Positions 41,029 through 52,100 of a DNA stretch of 64,000 bases are shown piece after piece. Location of the stretch: the NCBI RefSeq assembly GCF_905404315.1, contig NC_066268.1, forward strand, positions 11,012,001-11,076,000, given 5' to 3'. The stretch is from Leptidea sinapis. Taxonomy: Eukaryota; Arthropoda; Insecta; Lepidoptera; Pieridae. Made by a program: the position numbers and the translations under genes. The notes beneath the pieces were generated by a model. The model was given only the letters and a program-made list of their open reading frames with translations. It was not told where the DNA came from and did not search any database. Each line of letters begins with the position of its first letter. Within the stretch, counting starts at the first letter, position 1.

Positions 41029-44000
41029 CTAGAGCTCGTCGTCGAACCGGTCCAGTTCGTGGCCGTAGTCGGTGGCCTCGCTGCCGACGAACACGTCGTG
41101 GTGCTGCAGGATCTCGTCGAACGAGAGCAGGTCGTCGTGGTCGTCGTCGGCGGACGCGAACAGGTGGTCCACCTCCTCCTCAGCTATCTCACTGAAATAT
41201 ATATGGCATGGTATAAGATAATATGGTGTTCCTGTTCTAAGTTCACTTTTAGAGTTTCTCGCCAATTACTAGATAAATCCTTGACTTCGAACATGGCGAA
41301 TCACGAAGTTAAAGGCCGGCAACGCTCTTGTGATTTCTCTGGTATTGCAAGAAAATGTAGGCGGCGGTGATCACCTAACACCAGGTGACCCTTACGCTCG
41401 TTTATCCTCGTTTTGCATAAAAAAAGAAGCATTAATTGTAATTAGTTTGTAAATGGCACATATGGTTCACTTTTGTAATACTGTGGGAGGCTCGTTTGCT
41501 CAGGTTGCCGGCTAGATTATGGTGACCACAACGGCGCCTATTTCTGCCGTGAATCAGTAATGTGTAAACATTACTTTGTTTCGGTCTGAAGAGCGCCGTA
41601 GCTAGTGAAATTTTTGGGCAAATGAGATTCAACATTTTGTCTCAAGGTGCTAAGCGCAATTGTAGTGCCGCTCAGAATTATTGGGTTTTTCAAGAATCCA
41701 GAGCGAGACTTGAGTATTGTAATGGGCAGGGCGTCCCTTATTTTCATAAAAAAATATCCCGAGCACTCACAGGTTGTCGGGGATGGTCCAGCGCTTAATT
41801 TCCGCAGCATCCAACACGCCGTCGCTGTTAGAGTCCAGCTCCTCGTCGAACTTGGCACGTTCGCCCGTCACCCACTCCTTATCTTGCTGTACACCTGCAA
41901 CCAGATATTATCTTATTTAGTCAACCCAGTACATGGACCATGGCAGGCCCATCCCATCATGTCAAACACGCGATAAAAAGTACTATTTTTAATTATAGTT
42001 AAAAAAATATATAATATATTATTTCTAAATATAATATTGGTATAAACTCAACTCTTATCGTTCCTTCGCGACACACCATAAAACAGCTATTACATTACCT
42101 ATTAACATTGAATTGCAAAACCTGCGTTCTTTCAATATGCCTGATAAAAAAAATTATAAACACCAGAAAATGATGTACTTGATCAGATCACCTTAATTTA
42201 TATTGTGAAATTTAGAAAAATGGAATCGCTTCCGTGTCAAAGCACCTACATGGCCCCAAATATATTCCTAACGGCATCTTTTGAATATTTGATTAACCAA
42301 ATTTTACAATTAAAACAAGTCAACAAGAAAAAAAACTGTGTGTGTGTGTGTGTATCACGAATGTATTTAGATTCAACAGTTAAATTGTTTATATTTCAAT
42401 AAATTTTTCTCTTGATTTTTTATATTTTTCTAGAGCTAAGTTATAAATACGCGAATAGTCCTGTTGCGCAGCACTATATATTATATGTTTTTTTTTTTAT
42501 CAGCTGCATCGCCTCATAATAATTATAAATAAACTCTGTGCGGAACCCTTTTTTTAAAGTATTTTGTGTGTGTTTAGGCCGAGTGGTTAGTGGGCCAAAC
42601 TGCAATATTTTGGTGTTGCATAAATAATGTCACACTTGCCCAGTAATTTCACTAGCTACAGCACCCTTCAGACAGCAACACAAAAATGCTTACACATTAC
42701 TGCTTCACGGCAGAAAAAGGCACCGTTGCGATACCCATCATCTAGCCGGCATCCTATGTAAAGGAGCCCCACTGGTGTGTGTTCCTTTAAACTTACGTGT
42801 TCATTAAAAAATATTTTATTTAAATGTGTAACACTCGCGTTAATCAAAGACAGTACAACATCCTACCTCTTTCTCCCACGAACTCTTTGAAGTCGAGCAC
42901 TCCGTCCTTGTTTGCGTCCTTCTCTCGCAGCGTCTGAGATATGATCAGCGGGTGCATGGCCGGGTGTTCTTCAGGGTTTGTGAACACCTTCCGAACAACA
43001 CCATTTTACATTTTTTTATCATGACATATGACACTTTCACACTACATACTTAACCTTCCGAAATCGGCAAATGCCCCCGCGCCGCAGAATACCTTAGAAC
43101 GGCGCGGGTTTGGCGCGCGCGCAGCGGCATGTCAATGCGTATTATTCTACTTGTTTTAATAGATTGCTTATAATTATGATGATTTGAGTGAATGTGTAAG
43201 AAAGCTATTGAAACAAGCTATAAGACCGTGCAAAATAAACCATCTTTTAAACCAAATGAGGGTCGGAACTTGGTCAGGGCGTAGTGTGCCGAACGGCACC
43301 TCCGATTTTAGTGTATATGAAAGATCTAGTGACATACTGCACTTACCGATTTCGGAATGTACCACACTGGTGCCTTTTTAGGCTGCCATGCTCAGCAATA
43401 TCGTCGTACCTCGCGAATATATTGTGCTACTGACTCTTTACTTATCTATGAGCATCGCCAACACAATAATCACTAACTAATTGGATTAAATATTATTCTA
43501 CATAAATCGAAATCTAAGTGTTATAGCACTTACAGGCAACGATCACATGCAAGTATTAGGTACATACCAATATACAATTTTTAAATTTTAATTGTGCAAC
43601 TTACACTAAGCTATACAATAAAATAGTATAGTAATAAATAGTTTCTATAAAGTAAAATGAAAATTAATTATTTTACTTACGGCAAAACTAAAATATCACA
43701 TGAAATGAATAATTTTTATGGAACACCAGTCTAATTACATATCAATTTCCGAAGTTTCTACCAAAAATCAGAGAACTTATCATTAAGAATGTCTATACTT
43801 CGATCAACTTTCGGGGGACTATTGTAAGTGCGAACAATCCTATTTCTTAATAGGATTGTTCGCACTCTTGTACGAAAATGACCTAGGTTAGACTTTGCAA
43901 TCATCATCGTCATTTCAGCCGGAAGACGTCCACTGCTGGACAAAAGGCTCCCCCAAAGATCGCCACGACGATCGGTCCTGCACAGTATTTGTTTAAAAAT

Positions 44001-46652
44001 GTATTGCATCTGACTATTGTTGCTCATCTCATATTTCTTAACATAGAGTATATAACATATATCGTATTATAAGTTCTGTCTATCGGACCACCCGGTTGTA
44101 CCTCAAACTCGCGGAGGTCGAGGCTGCCGTCGCCGTCAGCGTCTGCTGCCTTCCACATTATCTTCTCATCGCGAACCATCTGCTTGCAGAACAATATCCA
44201 TTAAATTTCGAAAAATCCACATGACCATCAGAGATTAAAAATGTGCAGGAAGTAACGGACAGAGGGAATGCCGATTACAGCGTTTTAACAGCTGCTGTAC
44301 GACAGTCACTTAGAACTGGGTTGCTGGAGAAAAAACCACCTGGCTAAAATCGAACTGATTTGGGCATGGCGTCGATAGCAGGTCGGAGGTGGCATATGTA
44401 CATGCAATCTTCCACCGAAAATTGGATTGAACAAGAACTAGTAAAAAGCTTTTTTTTATATGTATGATGTTGAGCAAAGATTTTTTGCCTTTTCAATTTA
44501 AATAATTTAATATCATTTTCCTTTCTATAGAACTAGTCGACTCACGAGTCTGACTCGCGCTTGACCGCTTTTTTATGCATTTTTTGTGCCTCGCGAAATG
44601 ATTGTGCTACTGACTCTTTATTTATTATGAACTTTACGTCACGCGAACGGTTGGCTCAGTGGAGGAGCGCTCGCACGGAACGCAAGAGGTCGCGAGTTCA
44701 AGTCCTGCATGGTTCATAAATTTTGTTTCTAAATTTAATTTGTGTAATCTATATATATCTTTCAATGAATTGTCATAATCATATGTTTTCACTCTTATAA
44801 TTCTTCTGGTGTTACAAGAGGGCATGAGTGATGGTGATTGCTTACTATCAAGTTCGGGAGATTGTTTATTTAAATATTGCATATATAAAAATGTTATGTA
44901 TGAGTATTATCGTAAGCAACAACTTACAGGTATGATTTATAATGTTATTGTTCCACTTTTAGTAAATTTGCCAAAGTTAGTACAATTATTGATGATAATT
45001 TTGCTTAAAATGTCTATTGTTTGTCACGTTCTTGATAGGATTGTTGACATAACAATTAGTAGACATTCACACTATCGAAGCTCAATATTAATTTATGTAA
45101 CTATTGAGCAATTTGAAATATTTTGAAGGTAATATAGGTAGTTACCATGCCTGTGTCACCAGTATCATCAGGACTGATCTCTTCCTCTGTGTCTACTCCA
45201 AAAGAATCTCTCAAGTATTCCACCCATGTCACTATGCCGTCTTTGTTCTCATCAGTCTCAGCCATACGTTCCTCTGCCTCTTCATGAGACAGTTTTCTGT
45301 AATATTTATCTTATTTAAATAATTACTTATACATAATATGGTGCTGTGCCCTTTACAAACAGTTCCAAATTTAAAATATGCTTATCAGATTATAGTATTA
45401 ATAGATACATATTTTTTCTGTTTGTATGTTTGAACAAAATGCAAAAACTACTGAACTGATCTAATTCAAATCTTGCATAAATGAATCACTACAAATTGTC
45501 ACACTCCAAGCAGGGGTAGAATTTTTGCTGTATAATAGTAACCTTATGGACAGCATGTCAGGCAGCAGTTAGTACATATTATATTTATAACTAGTATGAA
45601 TATTACATATAACTATGTTATTACAATAGTGAACAACCAAAGATTCAGTCTTGGTTTTGGCAAGAATCTGCACAAGCCTATCTTTGAGGTATAGTCTACA
45701 AAGGCTTCAGCTGCCATATGAAAACTGTGTTAGTGAATCTAATGATACATTTTGAAAGAAGTAATGTTTGTTTATTCCATAGTATTAATATCAAAATAAA
45801 TAAACAATTACTTTTCTACATACTTCAATTATTATTTTGAACTCAATATGTGCATAACATAAGCCACATTTCTGTAAGCAATATATTTTTAACATGTCTG
45901 AAAAAGTTTTGATTTCAGCTGAAAGTAAAACATAGAAGGTCATGTTTTGATTGCACACAAGTTATTTATTCACATTTAAAATATTAAGTTACATGAAGTT
46001 CATGTCCCACACATATTGATACCTTTAGAAATATTAAAAGTATTATCTGTTTCAATATATGTTACTGAATGAAAACCATTTGAATATCAAAGGTATTGTA
46101 ATGGTAATCCCAAACTCACACAAAGGAATTCAAAATCCACTTCTGTAGTTCCTGACGGTCAACAAAATTGTCCCCATTCAGGTCCATCTTGGGTAGTAGC
46201 AGTGACAACCGCCTCTTTGACTCCTCAGGACTCAGCTTATCAAACTCTTCGGCCTCCTTGACACTTCCTATCGTATAATAATATGTTACTACTAGTGTCA
46301 CAGGGATCATAACCAAAAGAGACTGTTTCACAGACATTTCAGTACCTTAGTGGTTATAACAATGTTAACATTGCGAAACCGGCGTGCGGTGACCGACCAG
46401 CCGAGCGCTACCGTGACGAGTGATATTAAAAACACCTTATTGAAACATACCTAGTATCGCTTCATGATCGAATTCTACGTTGTGCTCAGAATCACTGTAG
46501 TGTTCGGCGTCGCGAGGCCGGTATGCCCCGTCTGAATCACGTTCCACATTTTCATTATCCAGGCTGTGGCTGTGCACAGCTGCCGAAGCACAATGCAATA
46601 AAATATTTGGAGTAACAAGGATCACAAATGATACAAAAAATTGCTTGTTCAT
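41029..46652 (-). CDS. CREC-family EF-hand protein (reticulocalbin/calumenin-like), complete, seven exons
   Basis: Minus-strand exons: 46652-46451, 46267-46120, 45296-45146, 44179-44102, 42987-42867, 41894-41771, 41191-41029. They join in phase to 987 nt, 328 aa plus stop. Residues 1-22 or so are a signal peptide (MNKQFFVSFVILV...). EHNVEFDHEAILG (56-68) is the CREC N-terminal signature. Six EF-hand loops follow: 96-107 DLNGDNFVDRQE, 132-143 DENKDGIVTWVE, 180-191 DADGDGSLDLRE, 217-228 DANKDGVLDFKE, 254-265 DSNSDGVLDAAE, 290-301 DDDHDDLLSFDE. The tail SEATDYGHELDRFDDEL ends in DDEL, a variant of the HDEL/KDEL retention signal. Family role: low-affinity calcium binding in ER/secretory lumen. 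Exon 4 could start 3 nt earlier (extra Gln). Exon 5 has a weak acceptor (TTCGGAAG). RCN2-like or SCF-like assignment is not settled. Confidence 0.93.
41295..41428 (+). mobile_element. LINE family L-A 3' UTR fragment
   Basis: TTAAAGGCCGGCAACGCTCT through GGTGATCACC and CCCTTACGCTCGTTTATCCT to an A-tract. This is the same 3' end as at 15330-15457. It lies between exons 6 and 7 of the CREC gene, antisense to it. Confidence 0.7.
41483..41756 (+). mobile_element. SINE-like family S-A copy
   Basis: Head CTGTGGGAGGCTCGTTTGCT. It loses the GTATCAATTACCATCAGCTG block before the tail and ends CATAAAAAAAT. It lies 14 bp from exon 6 of the CREC gene. Confidence 0.8.
42637..42776 (-). mobile_element. SINE-like family S-A, 5' half
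   Basis: Minus-strand head portion (CAGTGGGGCTCCTTTACATA to TTACTGGGCAA); the tail half is missing. It lies in the CREC intron between exons 5 and 6. Confidence 0.75.
43049..43362. mobile_element. Possible MITE in the CREC intron
   Basis: TTCCGAAATCGG (43054-43065) and CCGATTTCGGAA (43347-43358) are inverted ends about 300 bp apart. Near the left end CCCGCGCCG and CGGCGCGGG form a 9-bp GC stem, followed by GCGCGCGCGC. It lies just upstream of CREC exon 5 on the minus strand. Confidence 0.45.
43827..43866. other. Perfect 18-bp hairpin with 4-nt loop in CREC intron
   Basis: AGTGCGAACAATCCTATT, loop TCTT, then the exact inverse AATAGGATTGTTCGCACT. On transcription it would form an uninterrupted stem. 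Nothing marks it as a microRNA (too short) or as a transposon end. Confidence 0.8.
43911..43985 (-). mobile_element. Fragment of LINE 3' end ending in ATG/GATGAT repeats (family G)
   Basis: CATCATCGTCATTTCAGCCG GAAGACGTCCACTGCTGGAC AAAAGGCTCCCCCAAAGATC is a common lepidopteran LINE 3' end in minus orientation. Related plus-strand fragments: 38145-38205 (GTGGACGTCTTCCGGCTGAC GATGATGGCG) and 1838-1910 (GGGGGAGGCCTTAGTTCAAA ... GATGATGAATGATGAT). Confidence 0.6.
44638..44748 (+). mobile_element. tRNA-derived SINE (family S-C)
   Basis: A second tRNA-like head: GGTTGGCTCAGTGGAGGAGC (A box) and GAGTTCAAGTCCTGCATGG (B box), then a short body ATAAATTTTGTTTCTAAATT ending TTTGTGTAAT. The same body occurs in inverted pair at 22428-22770. 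Confidence 0.75.
46116..46337 (-). other. Possible alternative first exon of the CREC gene
   Basis: An ATG at 46337 in intron 1 opens a frame that runs into exon 2 without a stop and in the correct phase: MSVKQSLLVMIPVTLVVTYY, then YTIG joined to SVKEAEEF. The 22-residue lead is hydrophobic and could serve as a signal peptide or anchor. A GC-rich patch (46371-46427) lies just upstream. It may be chance read-through of intron sequence. Confidence 0.3.
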
Positions 46653-46676
46653 TTTAATATTTGTAATGAGTGGCAC

Positions 46677-49088
46677 TATCTAAGTGTGTTATAAATCACA
46701 CGTTATATCATTTCGTTTAAAATAAATTCGTTTGTACATATAAGTGCAAACAATTACTTCACTCAGCAATCAACTTAAAAATAAACTGTGACTAAAAAAT
46801 AATAAATAGTTTTTTTATAAATTGAACAATTGAAATTGAGTTTTCATTTTTAAAACTCAATTGACAATTGACATTTGACAAAGTCAAAGACATTTTTTTT
46901 GGTTCTGTTCGTCCATCTGGACAGGCAAAAGTCAAAGACAAAAAAGTTGTTTAGATTGACAATTTATGGATAATAATAATGGAATAAAAAACCATGGATT
47001 CGGCGTGATGATTAAAATAAACATAATATTAATATGTTTCAATCGATTTGACTGTTCTTATTAGAAGTGACATTAAAACTATCTAATAAGTTACCTATCT
47101 TAATGTTTAATCTTAACTTTTCCCTGGTTATATATGTTTAGCCCACTACAACTACATAAATTCTGCTATCGTGAGCGTTGGCGTCAATGTTGGCATTTAT
47201 AAGTGCGGAGGGGGGAATCCGATCCTTAAATCATGGTTTCTATCTTTGACAACATTATCATGGAACTCCGTGTTTGAAATATTTTCAGGACATCGATATA
47301 AATATTAGTGGAGAAGTCTGATTGAATACAATATGGGCGGCAGAAATTGATTTGAGAATGGTTTTGGGTAGTAAAACTTACGGAAATAAACCCATATTCT
47401 AATTCAATTAAATGATAAGTTAAATAAATTAGTTGAAGGATCAAAAATAGAAAATAAAATGACAAAACATTAGACAGCTGCCCACAAACCTCGATCTTTT
47501 TGACAACCCCTACCCCTTTTAACATGCTCATCAAGATTTTGCCACAGTAGTAGAAGCAATCGATGATAATATAAATGCCTTACTGGTTTCAATTTAGGCA
47601 CCATGTCTCTATTTATATTGCCCTATTTTTTGGTTATAGCTTATAACCTTTGAGGATGAAACATATATTATATCGAAGGAGATACATTGTGTTCATTCGA
47701 TATCTTTCCATATATATTTTCACTTTAAACCTCAAGTAAAGCTTTACCGAAGTTCTAATACCTCTGCACGTTTTCCAGAAAAATAGATAGTAGATATAGG
47801 TACAATATTAAAATACCGTCTTGTGTCATGGGAAGATGCACTAATTACGAAAGTAAAAAGAAAATCATAAACTTACATACCACAGTTAAGAATAGAAGAG
47901 AATTCATGAAAATTATAACATTTTATTTGATTTCATTATTTATCTAACAAAATAAATATATTGCCATGACAACGCCGATCGCTGCCAAGTCGATCATAGA
48001 TTAACGTACAGAAATGACAAAATATTGACGCTGCTGTTGCGGGATGATCGAGGTAGAATATTTTAGGAAATGATGTAAAAAGTCATTGTTGCAGTGAATG
48101 TAATAATTTTTAATAAACAAGTGCGTATATAGGTAGCTGAACTATCAAACTACTAAAACAAGGTTTAGGGTAGGTAGCGGATGTAGACAGTGAGTGTTAT
48201 TTGTTTACGTAGGAGTTTTTTCAGTATATCCCTTGCTAACTGCATAAGAATCAATGGATCATTTTCTTCTTCTCCCATTACCTTATTGTAATAAACCCTC
48301 AACAAAAAGACATTCATAAATAATATAAGATACAAAAAATAATAATTGTAATCTTAAATCTTTTTGGGAGCAGTTCTTAGTAAAATTGTAAAAATGGGAC
48401 CCTTACTGTAGATACCTTTCGGTTTTGTTTTGGTGTCTGTATGTTGTTTTATTATTTTATAGATAAATAATAAATATCATCAATGTGGCTATATATTATA
48501 ATCAATATTTTTTTTTATAAAATCAATGACACATTATCTACCTCTACTTTATAGCTTTTACTACATGAACTCATGAATGAATCATAATTTAGGCATAAAT
48601 CACGGTGTACGGTAAAAAATCATATCTGATGAATTAACTGTATTTTCTCTATACAAATACGAAGCAATTAGCAATTTAGAGTTAACTCCTTTTCGCTTGC
48701 GATAATTTCATTTACTATCCTTCTTTGACGTGTAATTGTAATGTAGTGTGCTATTGCAATGTTAAATTATTCATGTGTGCGTTAGTGTATAATTTTCAAA
48801 CACCGAATGTTGTCTACGTAACCTATCTATACTTTTAAATATCATTGGCTAAAAGCAGAAAAATGTAACGGAAGAAGAATAATGATCTAGCAGAAAGTGA
48901 CAGAAAAAAAATTATGTACCTACTCTATTATAATCATCGGGCTTCCGATGTCTCGGACATCCATAAATTATCAAAATGTATCGTATAAAAAAGGGAGGGA
49001 TTTTATGTAACAGGACACGTGTAATGACTAAACTCGTCGTCTTTTAATTAAACAATACAGTAACATGTACCTAATGCTTAAAAACTTC
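46677..49088. other. Intergenic region between the CREC and 379-aa genes
   Basis: Upstream flank of the CREC gene and downstream flank of the 379-aa gene. An 11-bp inverted repeat AATTGAGTTTT / AAAACTCAATT lies at 46834-46862. No further gene recognised. Confidence 0.5.
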
Positions 49089-49138
49089 TTTATTTTGTAA
49101 CAAAATAAACTGATTGAAAGCTTAACAACAACATTGTT

Positions 49139-52100
49139 TCAACATGAAGTTTTATTTTTTATCTCCAGGAGGTTGGTTGCAGCTGTAATTATAAAATGAA
49201 TTCTTTTAGAGGCGACATGATTAGGATATGAGTTTAAGAACTTGAATAAATTCTTCTGGACTTCATTAACGACCAGCGGAAGATGAAGCCGAGTGGTAGG
49301 GTCCATTTTGTTTAAGTTTATTATAGCTTCTTCAATGTATCTGAAACAACAATGAAATTTTTGGCATTCAACAACTGCGCGTTTCGAAGGCAACTTTTTA
49401 CCTCGACCAACCATTTTACTGAATCGTTTATCATGTCAAAGACCAGAAACGCATCTCTTATTATCTGGAATACGGATGTCCATGAGTTGGGTTCGCTTTG
49501 CATATTCTACCGCATATATCACGGGGAGTGCTCAGAGGAGTTGTTCGGGTTGATACTAGCAGCCAAATTATTCCACTGATGTCCAGTGTCAATATGAAAA
49601 ATTAGACTCGCATCATGTTAACGTCTGTCATTGCATGACCACGCGTTTTGCGAACTTCTTGGCTCCCACAGCTACTTTTTGGAATCAATTACCGACTGTA
49701 GTTTTCCCATACTCTGGGACTTTCAGCATAGAGCATAATCCCACCCTAAAGGCCGGCAACGCATCTCTTGGCACCTGGTTTTGCGGATATCTATGGGCAA
49801 CTCCTTACCACTTCCCATCAAGTGAGTCTTTTGCCGTTTGCCTCCTCTTATATAATATATAAAAAATCCTAACATGCGGCAGCGTCACAAAACGATATAA
49901 TTATTTGGATTACCGTACACTTGTCATATTCCTATTTGACAGCAGAATTTGAAGGTAGCTGTTATTGGAAGTACCCACTGTCCTGTACACTGGACAGTTA
50001 GTTTTATTACTAAGGATTATGAAAGTTGTATCATGAATTATTATCATTGAATTTAATTAAAATAAATATTGTGTTTAGTTACCTGCACTTCAATAGCGTG
50101 TCATGCACCATATCAGTGGTTAGTTGTTGCAGGAGCGAGAGCAGGACAGATTGCTGCAGAAGGCAAGGATAGAAGATGACATCCGGATCAGCTGAGCGAC
50201 ACGCGGTCACCACAACAGACAGGTCTGATAATGACAGAACCTTCTCGAACGACGAGTTCACATCACTATTCTCCAACGGATGCTTACTATCCCCCGTTTT
50301 CGACTGTAATAGTGCCGTTTTATTAACTGCCATAATATAAATAATTCACCAATTACCATATTTATCTGTATGTCTGAATTTCTCATTCTATATCATATTA
50401 AAGATAAGATCACTGCAGCGGGATTCTCAGCGCGTGAATTAAACTCGCACTTGCTTTGCACTCGTGTTATAAATATGAAGTTTTTGTGAGACTGTGAAGG
50501 GTGTTGGAAATTGGCATGATTATTTACGACAAATCGCTTGCGTATGTACAAAAGTGTCCTTTCAGAGGTATAAGGTACTTAAATATTTACGGATTTCGAC
50601 ATGCAAACTCACCAAGCCAGCCTGTCCCTGGCAATCTAGCTTCGTTCGGAATTCTGGCTTTGGTAAGGCTTGTGTGATCAAAACCCCCAGTAATTCCTGT
50701 CGCCAGCTTACAAGCTCTTGCTTCAAAACCCTGTAATTATATAATTTAGCGCGGCTTGAGTGAAAATAATATAGATTTCAAAGCGTGAGAGAAAGTAATA
50801 AAGAGGGCATTTAAAGAACTATTGACTTAGTTTATAAGGGGGCCCGTACGTATGTTTGCACCACAACAGAACCATCGTGTGTGAATCACACTTGAAATTG
50901 TCACGTGTTTAATTGGAGTAACAACAATTGCAACATTGGTAAGTGATCATTTTTCTGCAGATAAATGAGAAGTCACATAACTACATCATTAACGTAGAGA
51001 AACGTTATTGAAAGTAGAGCCAACTTGGAATGAATGTATAATGAAATGAAAGCAATCATCCAAGTAAACATACCAAGTAGTGCTTAGGGAGAGAGGGACG
51101 ATTGATTGTTTTTTGGATTTCCGACAATCCAGTTACGCTACTACTATTTAAGTATATTTTTATAGTATAAAATTATTAATTTCGTGTGTTATTAAACATT
51201 GGGCGTAACTCACTAGGCCTAAATGTTTTGAAACTTAAATTTAATCCGGCTGTAGTCTAACCGGGGCTCTCGGTTTTATGTTCCTCCCGAGAATCATAAT
51301 ATTGTCTTACTTCTGACAGGACTCCTGCAGAGCGTCGCAGTTCACTTCAGGCGTGAGTGATTCCAGCAGGTTCTGGTGCCTCTTAATGGTATCCTTTAGC
51401 ATCCGAGTCGCTCTATTCACCGAGTTGAAGAAGAATGGCGAATCCGACGAAACTGAAATATACGTATGTGATGAAATTATTCAGAAGACTTGAAAAAGAA
51501 AACATTGAGGGTTGGAAGGACGTATTACAGACAGAGAAGCTGAAGGTTGGCATGTTTAAGAGAAATAGTTTGATGGGAGTCAATCAGAGGAGGATATCAG
51601 GAGAAGCAAGTTGAGTGTTTCTCAATCTTATTATTAGGCTAGTTTTATCTTCAGTCAGTGAATTTACAGAGCTGTAAGTCGTGGTTCTGCAGAGAATCAT
51701 TAATATAGTTGTTTGGGCTAAGGTACCTCCAACGAATCTCTTTTTTTAAGGGTTATTTTGATCAACCTAGGTACAAAGTGCAAAAGTGGTGCTACGGTTA
51801 CGGGGGGCTTAAATGAAACTACCCGTACCGGCCTTTAAATGATGTATATTTAAAAATAATTAAAATACAATTTGAGCAAGGGTCGTAGGGTGTATTGTTG
51901 GTTGATCTAGTTTGTCCTTGTAGCTCGGTACTCCCCTGACGTTGAAGACGCCGATGCAGGCCCCTCAGCTGGAAGTTATGACTCGACGTGTCGCAGGTGA
52001 TTCCCGATACTCGGTGTCCGGGTAACTAATCACCGGAACTTGGTGGAATGATATCTTTTAACGTTCCAAAATCTTATCCTGGAACCCCTATCGGGGTGAC

